Shown here in pieces: positions 28,996 to 38,109 of a stretch of 64,000 nt of DNA (positions within the stretch are counted from its first letter, which is position 1; each line of letters begins with the position of its first letter). The stretch is from Poriferisodalis sp965231925. GTDB taxonomy: Bacteria > Actinomycetota > Acidimicrobiia > Acidimicrobiales > Poriferisodalaceae. The stretch is from NCBI GenBank assembly GCA_965231925.1, contig OZ246894.1, positions 248,001-312,000 of the forward strand, read 5' to 3'. The translations under genes and the position numbers were made by a program. Under the pieces are notes generated by a model. The model was given only the letters and a program-made list of their open reading frames with translations, searched no databases and was not told the origin of the DNA.

Positions 28996-30630
28996 AGCCT
29001 GAATCCACCGGTTGGCTTGGTGGCGGTGTGGGTGCGCGTCCACCAGAAAGGCCTCCTGACGTGGCATTTTGCCGTTGACGAAGAGTCGGCGTGATGCCAT
29101 GACGGGAGGCACTTTCTGTGAGCGACGTTAGTCGGGGTTTGGATCGGGTCGAGGCTGTGTTCGACGAGGAGTCTTTGGTCGCCGATGCGGGGTTGTTGTT
29201 GGCGGGGACTTTGGCGGCCCGGCTGGGCTTGGAGAGCTTGATCGATGAGACGGTGAGGACGCCGCGGTCGGGCCGCGGTTCGGGAGCCAAGGTGCTCACC
29301 GCGGTGTGCTCGATGCTGGTGGGCGGTTCGTTCTTTTCGGACGCGGACCGGCTGCGGGCCGGCTCGGCTGGGTCGGTGGTTGGGTTCGTGCCTGTGGCGC
29401 CGTCGACGTTGGGGACGTTCGCGAGGTCGTTCACGTTCGGTCATGTGCGTCAGCTCGACCGCGCCCAGGAGCTGGCGTTGGGCCGCGCGTGGGACGCAGG
29501 CGCCGCCCCTGCGGCCGAGCAGATCACGATCGATGTCGACTCGACGATCCGCGAGGTGCACTCCGACGCGAAGCAAGGCGCCGCCTATGGGCATACGCGC
29601 ACGCTGGGCTATCACCCTTTGGTCGCGGTACGCGACGACACCGGCGAGATATTGCATTCGCGGATGCGCAAGGGGTCCTCCCAGAAAGGACACCTGCGGT
29701 TCGTGTCCGAGACCGTCGCCCGGGTGCGGCGCCTGGCGGCGGGAGCGGCGCTGACGCTGCGCGCCGACGCAGGGTTCTTCTCCTGGGACCTGACCGACAG
29801 GCTCGACCAGCTCGACGTGAGGTTCCTGATCGCTGTGGGCCGCAACCCCGCCATAGACAAAGCGATCGCCGCGATCGACGACGACGAATGGACCCCGATC
29901 GGCTACACCGACGACGGCGAGGCACACGTCGCCGAGACGACGTTGACCTCGAGCCGACGCCGCCGCGGCAAGCCCGCTCGCACGGTGCGGCTGGTGGTGC
30001 GCCGCACCCGCATCGTCGGCGAGCAAGCCGACCTGTTCCCCCACTGGCGCCACCACGCCGTGGTCACCGACATCGACGCCGACACGCTCGACACCAAAAC
30101 AGCCGACGCTTCTTATCGTTCCCACGCACGCGTCGAGCTCGCGATCAAGGACCTCAAAGCCGGCGGCCTCGCGCACAGCCCCTCGGGCAGGTTCGCGGCG
30201 AACGCCGCCTGGCTCGCCTGCGCCGTGCTCGCGCACAACATCGCACGCTGGACCGCCCGCATCGGACACGTCCACGACCCACGAAAGCTCACCGTCGCAG
30301 CCACCGTCGCGCGGCGTCTGCTCACCATGCCCGGCCGGCTCGTCAACCGCAGCGGACGGCCCACCCTGCGGCTCCCAGCCCGATGGCCCTGGGCCCACAC
30401 ATTCACCGCCGCTCTCGACAAGATCCGAAGCCTGCCCCAACACTGCTGAACCATCACAGCGTCACGCCGCGCCGCGCAGCACACCCCCCAGCCGCAGCAC
30501 ACAACCCGACCCCACAAGCCGAACCGGGCACCCCACGCCCATCCGCGAGCCGGCACCCCCAACGCCGCCCACACCACACCACCGCCAGCCCCAGACCCCG
30601 CCAGACCCGCCCCACCGGTGGATTCAGGCT
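28996..30630. mobile_element. IS1380-family insertion sequence
   Basis: Perfect 17-bp terminal inverted repeats, AGCCTGAATCCACCGGT at 28996-29012 and its complement at 30614-30630, enclose one intact transposase gene. A 4-bp target duplication expected for this family is not obvious. The 160-bp right end beyond the transposase is C-rich and non-coding. Confidence 0.85.
29118..30449 (+). CDS. IS1380-family transposase
   Basis: A 443-residue DDE transposase. ITIDVDSTIREVH gives the first Asp, LRADAGFFS the second, and YRSHARVELAIKDLK the Glu; the order and spacing match IS1380. No frameshift or stop interrupts it, so the element may still be active. It is transcribed away from the terC promoter. 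Confidence 0.9.
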   Translation: MSDVSRGLDRVEAVFDEESLVADAGLLLAGTLAARLGLESLIDETVRTPRSGRGSGAKVLTAVCSMLVGGSFFSDADRLRAGSAGSVVGFVPVAPSTLGTFARSFTFGHVRQLDRAQELALGRAWDAGAAPAAEQITIDVDSTIREVHSDAKQGAAYGHTRTLGYHPLVAVRDDTGEILHSRMRKGSSQKGHLRFVSETVARVRRLAAGAALTLRADAGFFSWDLTDRLDQLDVRFLIAVGRNPAIDKAIAAIDDDEWTPIGYTDDGEAHVAETTLTSSRRRRGKPARTVRLVVRRTRIVGEQADLFPHWRHHAVVTDIDADTLDTKTADASYRSHARVELAIKDLKAGGLAHSPSGRFAANAAWLACAVLAHNIARWTARIGHVHDPRKLTVAATVARRLLTMPGRLVNRSGRPTLRLPARWPWAHTFTAALDKIRSLPQHC

Positions 30631-30647
30631 AAGAGGCTGAGCCCCGG

Positions 30648-30744
30648 GCCCGAGCGGCCCGTGAGCGCAGCGAACAAGAGCGGAAGGTGCAGGGCGAAGC
30701 CGTGGCCCGAGCGGCCCGTGAGCGGCAGCGAACAAGAGCGGGAA
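30648..30744 (+). repeat. Two 38-40-bp direct repeats
   Basis: GCCCGAGCGGCCCGTGAGCG continued by CAGCGAACAAGAGCGG occurs at 30648-30685 and, with two one-base insertions, at 30705-30744. It lies between the IS1380 right end and the HD-protein gene. Confidence 0.7.
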
Positions 30745-30773
30745 ACAACTGGTGCGACAGCGGGAAGGTTCAC

Positions 30774-31670
30774 CTATCCGCGCATCTTCTCAGGAGCTGT
30801 CGCCGATCCCTGCGCGGCCCACCAGGCGTCGAGGCGGTGGCGAACTTCGGCGTTGCCGAGCTCGCCTTCGGTGCGGCGCAGTTCCAGGAGGAACTTCATG
30901 GCGAGGCCGACGTCGGGGCCGGGTTCGAGGCCCAGGTGAGCCATCACCTCGTCGCCGTTCAGCTCGGGGCGCACCTTGGCGGCTGCCTGCTCGCGGGCCA
31001 GGCGGGCGATGCGCACCTCGAAGCGGTCGAGCGCGTCGTGCAGGGTCTCGATGCGCTTGACGTTGCGTGAGGTGCAGTCGCTGCGGACCATGTCGTTCAG
31101 GTCGCCCAGCAGCGGGCCGGCGTCGCGGGCGTAGCGCCGCACTGCTGCGTCAGTCCATCGGGTGTCGTAGCCCTTGAAGCGGCCCGAAAGGTGCACCAGG
31201 CGGGCGACTTCGGCGGTGATCTCGTCGCCGTAGCCCATCTGCGGCATGCGGCGGCGGGTGAGCTTGGCGCCCACGGCTTCGTGGTTGCGGAACGTCACCC
31301 CGCCCGGGCCAATGTCGCGGGTCAGCGGCTTGCCGATGTCGTGGAACAGTGCCCCCAGGCGCACCCGCAGCCTCGGCGGGCTCTGGGCCACGACGGCGAT
31401 GGTGTGGGCCAGCACATCCTTGTGGCGGTGGATGGGGTCTTGTTCGAGCGCGAGGGCCGGCAACTCAGGCAGGTGCTCGTGGGCCCAGCCGCTGTCGACC
31501 AGTTCCCACAGGCCCTCGCGTGGATCGTCTTCGACCAGGACGCTGTTCAGCTCGTCGCAGGGCAGCACGGCACCCTCGTCGAAGCCCAGCTCGTCGGCGG
31601 CCAATTCGTCGAAGTCGTCGCGGTCTGGCGCGCGCGGCGCATCGTGGGGCGCGCGCTGCGGAATCGTCAT
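30774..31670 (-). CDS. Standalone HD-domain protein, similar to the C-terminal part of CCA-adding enzymes
   Basis: A 298-residue protein with the HD phosphohydrolase pattern: HRHKDVLAHT (about 81-90), LGALFHDIGKP with His110-Asp111, NHEAVGAK and LVHLSGRFKGYDTRW. The HKDVLAHT plus LRLGALFHDIGKP arrangement is that of the HD half of actinobacterial tRNA nucleotidyltransferases, including the PELNGDEVMAHLGLEPGPDVG tail. The polymerase head domain (GG...DxD) is absent. It probably has phosphodiesterase/phosphatase activity. It is divergent from dnaE. Confidence 0.75.
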   Translation of the reverse strand: MTIPQRAPHDAPRAPDRDDFDELAADELGFDEGAVLPCDELNSVLVEDDPREGLWELVDSGWAHEHLPELPALALEQDPIHRHKDVLAHTIAVVAQSPPRLRVRLGALFHDIGKPLTRDIGPGGVTFRNHEAVGAKLTRRRMPQMGYGDEITAEVARLVHLSGRFKGYDTRWTDAAVRRYARDAGPLLGDLNDMVRSDCTSRNVKRIETLHDALDRFEVRIARLAREQAAAKVRPELNGDEVMAHLGLEPGPDVGLAMKFLLELRRTEGELGNAEVRHRLDAWWAAQGSATAPEKMRG

Positions 31671-31960
31671 GCCTCCATGATGCAGCGCGACGGGCCGCCG
31701 TCCAACCGGGTTATCTGCGGGTTCGGCCGACTCGTCGAGCGCGCTCGTCGAACATTCAACGATCACGCCAGCGACCCGTCTATGTTCGACACGACGGCTG
31801 GTCGCCGGACCGTGAGGCCTCTGCCACGCGGGCCTGCAGAGGACTTGGCAAGTCGGCGGGGCGAGTCCCGGCGGCTTCGGCCAGCAGCCCCGAGCGGCAA
31901 ACCCGGCAACCGGCCACACCCGAGACCCGGCCAGCCCGACAACACAGAGCGAGGAGCAGC
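31671..31960. other. Divergent intergenic region between the HD gene and dnaE
   Basis: Contains the promoters of both genes by position. No palindrome, riboswitch or repeat was recognised. Confidence 0.4.
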
Positions 31961-34900
31961 GTGGCAGCGTCATTTGTGCATTTGCACACCCATACCGAGT
32001 ACTCGCTGCTTGACGGGGCGGCACGCGTCAACGAAGTGGTGGCTGCCGCGGCCGCCGACGGCCAGCCCGCGCTGGGCATCACCGACCACGGCAACATGTA
32101 CGGGGCCCTCGACTTCTACCGGGCCTGCAAGGCGCACGACATCAAGCCGGTCATCGGCACCGAGGCCTACATGGCGCTCGAGAGCCGCCACGAACGCCCC
32201 AACCGCAACCGCGCCAAGAACGCCAAGGTCGACGACACGGGCGATGACGGCGAGGGCGGCGGGAAGCTCTACTACCACCTGACGCTGCTCGCCCACAGCG
32301 ATGCCGGCTACCGCAACCTGCTCAAGCTGGCCAGCCGGGCCTTCCTCGAGGGCTACTACTACAAGCCCCGGATGGACTGGGAGATGTTCTCCGACCACGC
32401 CGAGGGCCTCGTGGCCACCACCGGATGCCTCGGCAGCGTGGTGCAGCAGGCCCTGCTCGCCGGCGACTACGACGATGCCCGGCGCCGGGCCGGCCGCCTG
32501 CAGGACATATTCGGGCGCGACTCGCTGTACGTCGAGCTGCAAGACCACGGCATCGGCGCCCAGCACGACTGCAACCCCCAGCTTCTGCAGATCGCCCACG
32601 ACCTCAGCGCACCGCTGCTCGCCACCAACGACCTGCACTACACCCACCAGCACGACGCCGTCGCCCACGACGCCCTGCTGTGCGTGCAGACCGGCTCGCT
32701 GCGCAGCGACCCCGACCGGTTCAAGTTCCACGGCGACGAGCACTATCTCAAGTCGGCGGCGGAAATGCGGGCGCTGTTCGGCGAGCACCCCGAGGCCTGC
32801 GACAACACGCTGGCCATCGCCGAGCGGGCCGACGTGAGCATCGAGTTCGGCCGCACGCTGCTGCCGCACTTCGAGGTGCCCGCCCCCCACGCCGACGCCG
32901 ACGCCTACCTCGCCCACCTGGCGTTCGAGGGGGCCAAGCGGCGCTGGGGGGCCAACGTGGCCGAAGACACCGCGGCGCGCATCGCCTATGAGCTGCGGGT
33001 CATCTCCGACATGGGCTTCAGCAGCTACTTCCTCATCACGTGGGACCTCATCCGCCACGCCCGTGAGGCCGGCATCCGGGTGGGACCGGGGCGCGGCTCG
33101 GCGGCGGGGTGCGCGGTGGCCTACTGCTTGGGCATCACCGATCTCGACCCGATCCACTACGGGCTGCTGTTCGAGCGGTTCCTGAACCCCGCCCGCATCT
33201 CGATGCCCGACATCGACATCGACTTCGACGACCGCTACCGCGACGACATGATCCGCTACGCCGCCAACAAGTACGGCCACGACCATGTGGCGCAGATCAT
33301 CACGTTCTCCACCATCAAGGCACGGGCGGCGGTGCGCGATGCGGCCAGAGTGCTGGGCAAGCCGTACTCGCTGGGCGACCGGGTGTCCAAGGCGATGCCA
33401 CCGCTCATCATGGGGCGCGACACGCCACTGGCTGCCTGCCTCGAGCGGGTCGACGAGCACGCCGACGGGTACGCCGCCGCCGCCGAGCTGCGCGACATGT
33501 ACGCCAGCGACGACGACGTGCGTGAGGTGGTGGACGTGGCCCGGGGGCTCGAGGGGCTGATCCGTCAAGACTCGGTGCATGCCGCGGCCGTGGTCATCAG
33601 CCCGGAGCCGCTGACCGATTACCTGCCCATCCAGCGCAAGCCCGAGTCTGGCAAAGACCCCGACGAGGCGCCCATCGTCACGCAGTTCGACATGGGCGGC
33701 GTGGAAGACCTCGGCCTGCTGAAGATGGACTTCCTGGGGCTGCGCACGCTGTCGATCATCGACGAGTGCGTGCGGCTCATTGAGGCCAGCACCGGCAGCC
33801 GGCTCGACATCGACGCCGTGCCGCTCGATGACGACGCCACCTTCCGGTTGCTGCAGGCGGGCGACACGATGGGGGTGTTCCAGCTCGAGTCGACCCCGGT
33901 GCGGTCGCTGCTGCGCTCCATGGCGCCCACCCAGTTCGAGGACATCTGCGCGCTGGTGGCGCTCTACCGGCCGGGGCCGATGGCCGCCGACATGCACAAC
34001 AGCTACGCCCACCGCAAGAACGGCCGTGAGTCTGCCACGCCGCCGCACCCCGACCTGGCCGAACTGCTCTCAGAGACCTACGGGCTGATGATCTACCAGG
34101 AGTCGATGATGCGGGTGGCCCAGGAGATCGCCGGCTACTCCATGTCCGAAGCTGACGACCTGCGCAAAGCATGCGGCAAGAAGAACCGTGCCCAGATTGC
34201 CGAGCACCGCACCAAGTTTGTGGAAGGCAGCGTGGCCAAGGGCTACACGGCGCAGCTCGGCGAGCAGCTCTTCGACATCATTGAGCCGTTCGCCGACTAT
34301 GCGTTCAACAAGAGCCACGCATTCGCTTACGGGCTGATCGCCTACCAGACGGCGTATCTGAAGGCCAACCACCCCACCGAGTTCCTGGCGGCCGTGCTGA
34401 CGGGTTCCAAGCGCAACATCGACAAGGCGGGTGTGTACCTGGCCGACTGCCGTCAGCACGGCATCGAGGTGCTGGTGCCCGACATCAACCGTTCCGAGCT
34501 GGATTTTGCGGCCGATGGGCAGACGATTCCCTTTGGCCTGTCGGCGGTGCGCAATGTGGGCGTGAAGGTGGCCGAGCCGATCATTGCTGAGCGCTCTGCC
34601 AACGGACCCTTCGCCGACTTCGACGACTTCTGCATGCGGATGCCCCGTGAGGTGCTGAACCGGCGGTTCGTGGAGTCGCTGATCAAGGCGGGTGCGTTCG
34701 AGTGCTGCGGGCACTCTCGCAAGGGCCTGCTCGATGTGTTCGACCGGATCATCGAGTCGGCGTTGCGGCGGCGGGAGGAGGCTGCAGCGGGCGTGCAGTC
34801 GCTGTTCGGGGGGCCGAACGGCAGCAGTGGCGGCGGTGCTGGTGGCGGCGGCAGCGACGTCGACGGCAGCAGCGCCGGCGGCAGCAGCAGCGACGTCGAC

Positions 34901-35590
34901 GGTGGCGGCGGCATCGGCGACGTGACATTCGACGAGCGCATTGAGGTGCCCGACGTCACGGCCGACGAGCGCACCACGCTGACGTGGGAGAAGGAACTGC
35001 TCGGGCTGTACGTGTCAGACCATCCGCTGCGGGGCGGCGAGGCGCAGTTGCAGCGGAAGGTCGATTGCCCGGTCGGCGGGCTGGGCGAGTTGCCGGCGAA
35101 CCCCGAGGGCGGTCAGCAGTGGGTGACGATCGGCGGTGTCGTGCAGAACCTGCAGCGTCGCTTTACCCGCAGCGGCGAGCCCATGGCCCGGTTCTTGCTC
35201 GAAGACATGGAGGGTTCGGTGGAGGTCACGCTGTTCCCCAAGGGCCTCGCGGCTGCGGGTGATGCGCTGGCCGAGGATGCGGTGGTGCTGGTGCGGGGCC
35301 GGCCGGATCGGCGCGGCGATGGCGAGACGGCCTTCCTGGCGTCGGAGTTGGAGGAGTTTCGGTTGCGCAAGGGGCCGGTGCCGCTGTCGCTCGACGTGGA
35401 GCGGGTGGACATCGACGAACACTGGCTGACCTCGTTCGAGCAGATGCTGTCGCAGTGTCCTGGCGATGCGCCGGTGCATCTGCGGGTGGGCGATGCTGTG
35501 GTGAAGCTGCCCGAGTCGCGCTGGGTCGATGCGCGGACGCTGGCGGGTCCGATGCGCGAGCTGCTCGGTGCCGACGCCGTGCGCACCTAG
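31961..35590 (+). CDS. dnaE: DNA polymerase III alpha subunit
   Basis: A 1209-residue replicative polymerase. The N-terminal PHP domain opens with FVHLHTHTEYSLLDG. The palm carries PDIDIDFDD (about 416-424) and LLKMDFLGL (about 588) with the catalytic Asp residues. A helix-hairpin-helix region follows, then the C-terminal OB fold (about 1045-1110). Between them residues about 952-987 form a Gly/Ser/Asp low-complexity insert not found in standard DnaE. GTG at 31961 has GAGGAG four bases before it and starts directly at the PHP domain. Essential for chromosome replication; unregulated neighbourhood, single-gene unit. Confidence 0.95.
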   Translation: MAASFVHLHTHTEYSLLDGAARVNEVVAAAAADGQPALGITDHGNMYGALDFYRACKAHDIKPVIGTEAYMALESRHERPNRNRAKNAKVDDTGDDGEGGGKLYYHLTLLAHSDAGYRNLLKLASRAFLEGYYYKPRMDWEMFSDHAEGLVATTGCLGSVVQQALLAGDYDDARRRAGRLQDIFGRDSLYVELQDHGIGAQHDCNPQLLQIAHDLSAPLLATNDLHYTHQHDAVAHDALLCVQTGSLRSDPDRFKFHGDEHYLKSAAEMRALFGEHPEACDNTLAIAERADVSIEFGRTLLPHFEVPAPHADADAYLAHLAFEGAKRRWGANVAEDTAARIAYELRVISDMGFSSYFLITWDLIRHAREAGIRVGPGRGSAAGCAVAYCLGITDLDPIHYGLLFERFLNPARISMPDIDIDFDDRYRDDMIRYAANKYGHDHVAQIITFSTIKARAAVRDAARVLGKPYSLGDRVSKAMPPLIMGRDTPLAACLERVDEHADGYAAAAELRDMYASDDDVREVVDVARGLEGLIRQDSVHAAAVVISPEPLTDYLPIQRKPESGKDPDEAPIVTQFDMGGVEDLGLLKMDFLGLRTLSIIDECVRLIEASTGSRLDIDAVPLDDDATFRLLQAGDTMGVFQLESTPVRSLLRSMAPTQFEDICALVALYRPGPMAADMHNSYAHRKNGRESATPPHPDLAELLSETYGLMIYQESMMRVAQEIAGYSMSEADDLRKACGKKNRAQIAEHRTKFVEGSVAKGYTAQLGEQLFDIIEPFADYAFNKSHAFAYGLIAYQTAYLKANHPTEFLAAVLTGSKRNIDKAGVYLADCRQHGIEVLVPDINRSELDFAADGQTIPFGLSAVRNVGVKVAEPIIAERSANGPFADFDDFCMRMPREVLNRRFVESLIKAGAFECCGHSRKGLLDVFDRIIESALRRREEAAAGVQSLFGGPNGSSGGGAGGGGSDVDGSSAGGSSSDVDGGGGIGDVTFDERIEVPDVTADERTTLTWEKELLGLYVSDHPLRGGEAQLQRKVDCPVGGLGELPANPEGGQQWVTIGGVVQNLQRRFTRSGEPMARFLLEDMEGSVEVTLFPKGLAAAGDALAEDAVVLVRGRPDRRGDGETAFLASELEEFRLRKGPVPLSLDVERVDIDEHWLTSFEQMLSQCPGDAPVHLRVGDAVVKLPESRWVDARTLAGPMRELLGADAVRT

Positions 35591-35736
35591 CCCGACCACG
35601 AGGTGCGCCCGCTGCAGAGGCGGCAGAGCCCTCAGCCATGACGGGGCCAGACCACTAGCCTTGCCCGCTGGCCGCGCATGCGGCGCCCCCCTCCCACTGC
35701 GGCACCGGCCGCTTGGCAGTTTCTTCAGGAGAACTC

Positions 35737-35916
35737 ATGAGCGACGGCGATACCCGCAAGGTCGACCAGAAGTCGCTCGAGGACCCTCACAAGATGATGG
35801 TCCCGTTTGCGAAGTTCAAGAGCTTCCAGCTCGCCGACAAGCTGTGGGTGCTGGGCGGGCTGCTGTTCTTGATCATCTTGATCAACATCGTGTTCTCTGG
35901 CGGGGGCGCCAGGTAG
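35737..35916 (+). CDS. Small single-helix membrane protein
   Basis: A 59-residue protein with a charged N-terminus (MSDGDTRKVDQKSLEDPHKM) and one helix near the C-terminus (LWVLGGLLFLIILINIVF) ending in GGGAR. AGGAG lies six bases before the ATG. It lies 65 bases before thrS on the same strand. I recognise no family; its coding character is supported by the Shine-Dalgarno and the clean hydrophobic helix. Confidence 0.6.
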   Translation: MSDGDTRKVDQKSLEDPHKMMVPFAKFKSFQLADKLWVLGGLLFLIILINIVFSGGGAR

Positions 35917-35981
35917 TCGCTGCGCCAAGTTGCCAAGAAATTCACTGGCACTCGCAGGGCGACGGAGAGGAAACTGTCACG

Positions 35982-37997
35982 ATGAGTGGCAGCGAGCGGG
36001 CAGACCCGAACTCGGCAGTCACGGTGGTGCTGCCTGACGGGCAGACCCGGGAGCTGGCCGGCGGCGCTACCGGTGCGGACCTGGCTGCGTCGCTGGGGCG
36101 GCGTGCAGCCAAGGATGCGCTCGTTGCCGTGGCCGATGGCGAGCAGCTCGACTTGGACCGGCCGCTGCCCGACGGGGCTTCGGTGTCGTTGGTCTTCCCA
36201 TCGTCCGACGAAGGGCTCGAGGTGCTGCGCCACTCGACCGCCCACGTGCTGGCCCAGGCGGTGTTGCGGCTGTATCCCGGCGCCACCTTCTCGATCGGGC
36301 CGCCGATCACCGACGGCTTCTATTACGACTTCGACCTCGGCACCGACGACGCCGGGCGGCCGCGCACGTTCTCCGACGACGATCTGGCAGCGATCGAGGC
36401 CGAGATGCGCGCCATCGTGGCTGCCCGTCAGCCATTCATCCGGGCCGAGGTAGACCGGGCCGCCGCCGACGAGCTGTTCGCCTCGCACCCCTACAAGATC
36501 GAGATCCTCGACGGCGAGGCCGATGACCCTGCCTCGGGCCCGACCGGCGGGGTGATCACCACCTACCGCAATACCCACGAATTCGTCGACCTGTGCCGGG
36601 GCCCCCACGTTCCCCACACCGGGCGGCTGGGCCATTTCAAGCTGATGCGGGTGGCGGGCGCCTACTGGCGCGGCGACGAGCACCGCCAGATGCTGCAACG
36701 CATCTACGGCACCGCGTGGGGCACCAAGGCCGAGCTGGCGGCACACCTGGAGCGCCTGGAGGAGGCCGCCAAGCGTGACCACCGGCGCCTCGTGACCGAG
36801 CTCGACTTGCTGAGCTTCCCCGCTGAACTGGGCGGCGGGCTGGCCGTGTGGCATCCCAAGGGCGCGGTGATCCGCAAGATCATGGAGGACTACAGCCGCG
36901 ACCGCCACGAGGCGGGCGGCTATCAGTTCGTCTATACGCCGCACCTGGCCAACGCCCGGCTGTTCGAGACCTCCGGGCACCTCGACTTCTACGCCGAGGG
37001 CATGTACCCGCCGATGGAGATGGACAACGGCGTCTACTACCCCAAGCCGATGAACTGCCCGATGCACTGCCTGATCTTCAGCCAGCGCCAGCGTTCGTAC
37101 CGCGAGCTGCCACTGCGCATGTTCGAGCTCGGCACCGTGTACCGCTACGAGCGCTCGGGAACATTGCATGGGCTGATGCGGGTCCGTGGGTTCACCCAAG
37201 ACGACAGCCACCTGTTCCTGACGCCCGAACAATTGGGTGACGAGATCGAGAGCCTGCTCGACTTCGTGCTGTCGGTGCTCAGCGCGTTCGGCTTCGAGGA
37301 CTTCACCTTCAAGCTGTCGACTCAGGATCCTGAGAAGTTCGTCGGCACTCCCGAGGGCTGGGAGCGGGCGACTGCGGCGCTGCGGGATGCCTTGGACCGG
37401 CGCGGCCACGACTATGAAGTAGGCGAGGGCGAGGCGGCGTTCTACGGTCCGAAGATCGACATCGACGTGCAGGACGCCATTGGGCGGTCATGGCAGCTGT
37501 CGACGATCCAGCTCGATTTCAACCTGCCCGAGCGGTTCGACCTGCGCTACACCGGTGCCGACGGCGAGCTGCACCGGCCGATCATGGTGCACCGGGCGCT
37601 GTTCGGCGCGATCGAGCGGTTCTTCGGGGTGATGGTGGAGCACTACGCGGGCGCATTCCCGCCGTGGCTGGCGCCCACCCAAGCGGTGGTGCTGGGAGTT
37701 CGGGCCGACCACGATGCGTTCGCTTCACAGGTGGTGGTGCAGCTGGCTGAGGCGGGATTCCGGGCCGAGATGGTGCCGGCGGATGATCCACTGGGGGCGC
37801 GGATCCGGCGAGCGAAGCTGGAAAAGGTGCCCTACGTGCTAGTGGTGGGCGACGACGACGTCGCGGCAGGCACGGTGGGTGTGAACCCGCGGGGCCAGGC
37901 GGTTCGTCGTGACGTGCCGTTGGCTGAGTTTGTCGCGCAGCTGTCCGGCGAAGTGGATGCCAAGGCCACCGATGTCGGCAGCGCCGATCAAAGTTGA
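35982..37997 (+). CDS. thrS: Threonyl-tRNA synthetase
   Basis: A 671-residue class II synthetase that charges tRNA-Thr and edits Ser-tRNA-Thr. Order: TGS domain (about 10-75), editing domain with HSTAHVLAQAV and the CRGPHVPHTG segment, catalytic core with MNCPMHCLIF (zinc Cys), YRYERSGTLHGLMRVRGFTQDDSH (motif 2; split for length as YRYERSGTLHG, RVRGFTQDDSH) and HRALFGAIERF (motif 3), then the anticodon-binding domain. ATG at 35982 follows GAGAGG closely. No T-box leader is evident in the 65 bases upstream. Confidence 0.96.
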   Translation: MSGSERADPNSAVTVVLPDGQTRELAGGATGADLAASLGRRAAKDALVAVADGEQLDLDRPLPDGASVSLVFPSSDEGLEVLRHSTAHVLAQAVLRLYPGATFSIGPPITDGFYYDFDLGTDDAGRPRTFSDDDLAAIEAEMRAIVAARQPFIRAEVDRAAADELFASHPYKIEILDGEADDPASGPTGGVITTYRNTHEFVDLCRGPHVPHTGRLGHFKLMRVAGAYWRGDEHRQMLQRIYGTAWGTKAELAAHLERLEEAAKRDHRRLVTELDLLSFPAELGGGLAVWHPKGAVIRKIMEDYSRDRHEAGGYQFVYTPHLANARLFETSGHLDFYAEGMYPPMEMDNGVYYPKPMNCPMHCLIFSQRQRSYRELPLRMFELGTVYRYERSGTLHGLMRVRGFTQDDSHLFLTPEQLGDEIESLLDFVLSVLSAFGFEDFTFKLSTQDPEKFVGTPEGWERATAALRDALDRRGHDYEVGEGEAAFYGPKIDIDVQDAIGRSWQLSTIQLDFNLPERFDLRYTGADGELHRPIMVHRALFGAIERFFGVMVEHYAGAFPPWLAPTQAVVLGVRADHDAFASQVVVQLAEAGFRAEMVPADDPLGARIRRAKLEKVPYVLVVGDDDVAAGTVGVNPRGQAVRRDVPLAEFVAQLSGEVDAKATDVGSADQS

Positions 37998-37998
37998 T

Positions 37999-38109
37999 GT
38001 GAAAGCGCTGATGTTCGAGCGCAAGGAACTGCGGCTCGCAGTGCCAGACGTGCACAGCCGACGCGTCGTGGGCAGCACACTGTCGACCCCACCGAGCAGG
38101 CAGCCGTGA
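37999..38109 (+). pseudogene. Duplicated 5' end of the alcohol dehydrogenase gene
   Basis: A GTG-started frame of 36 codons reads VKALMFERKELRLAV, closely matching VRALVFERKELRFAA at the start of the true gene 107 bases downstream, then diverges. Its stop overlaps the real GTG start. It begins one base after the thrS stop. Either a decayed tandem duplication or a captured leader frame that couples thrS and the next gene. Confidence 0.6.

Noticed and set aside
28990..30640. Clear target-site duplication around the IS1380 element
   Set aside because: Flanks GCTA and AAGA do not match; the duplication is lost or never present.
31970..34048. Long open frame opposite dnaE
   Set aside because: Antisense shadow with Val/Gly/His/Arg-rich translation; dnaE is clearly on the plus strand.
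34810..34930. Repetitive Gly/Ser/Asp triplets considered as a CRISPR or VNTR locus
   Set aside because: In-frame low-complexity coding sequence inside dnaE with no regular spacer-repeat pattern.
35917..35981. Possible T-box leader for thrS
   Set aside because: Only 65 bases, no specifier hairpin or T-box motif visible.
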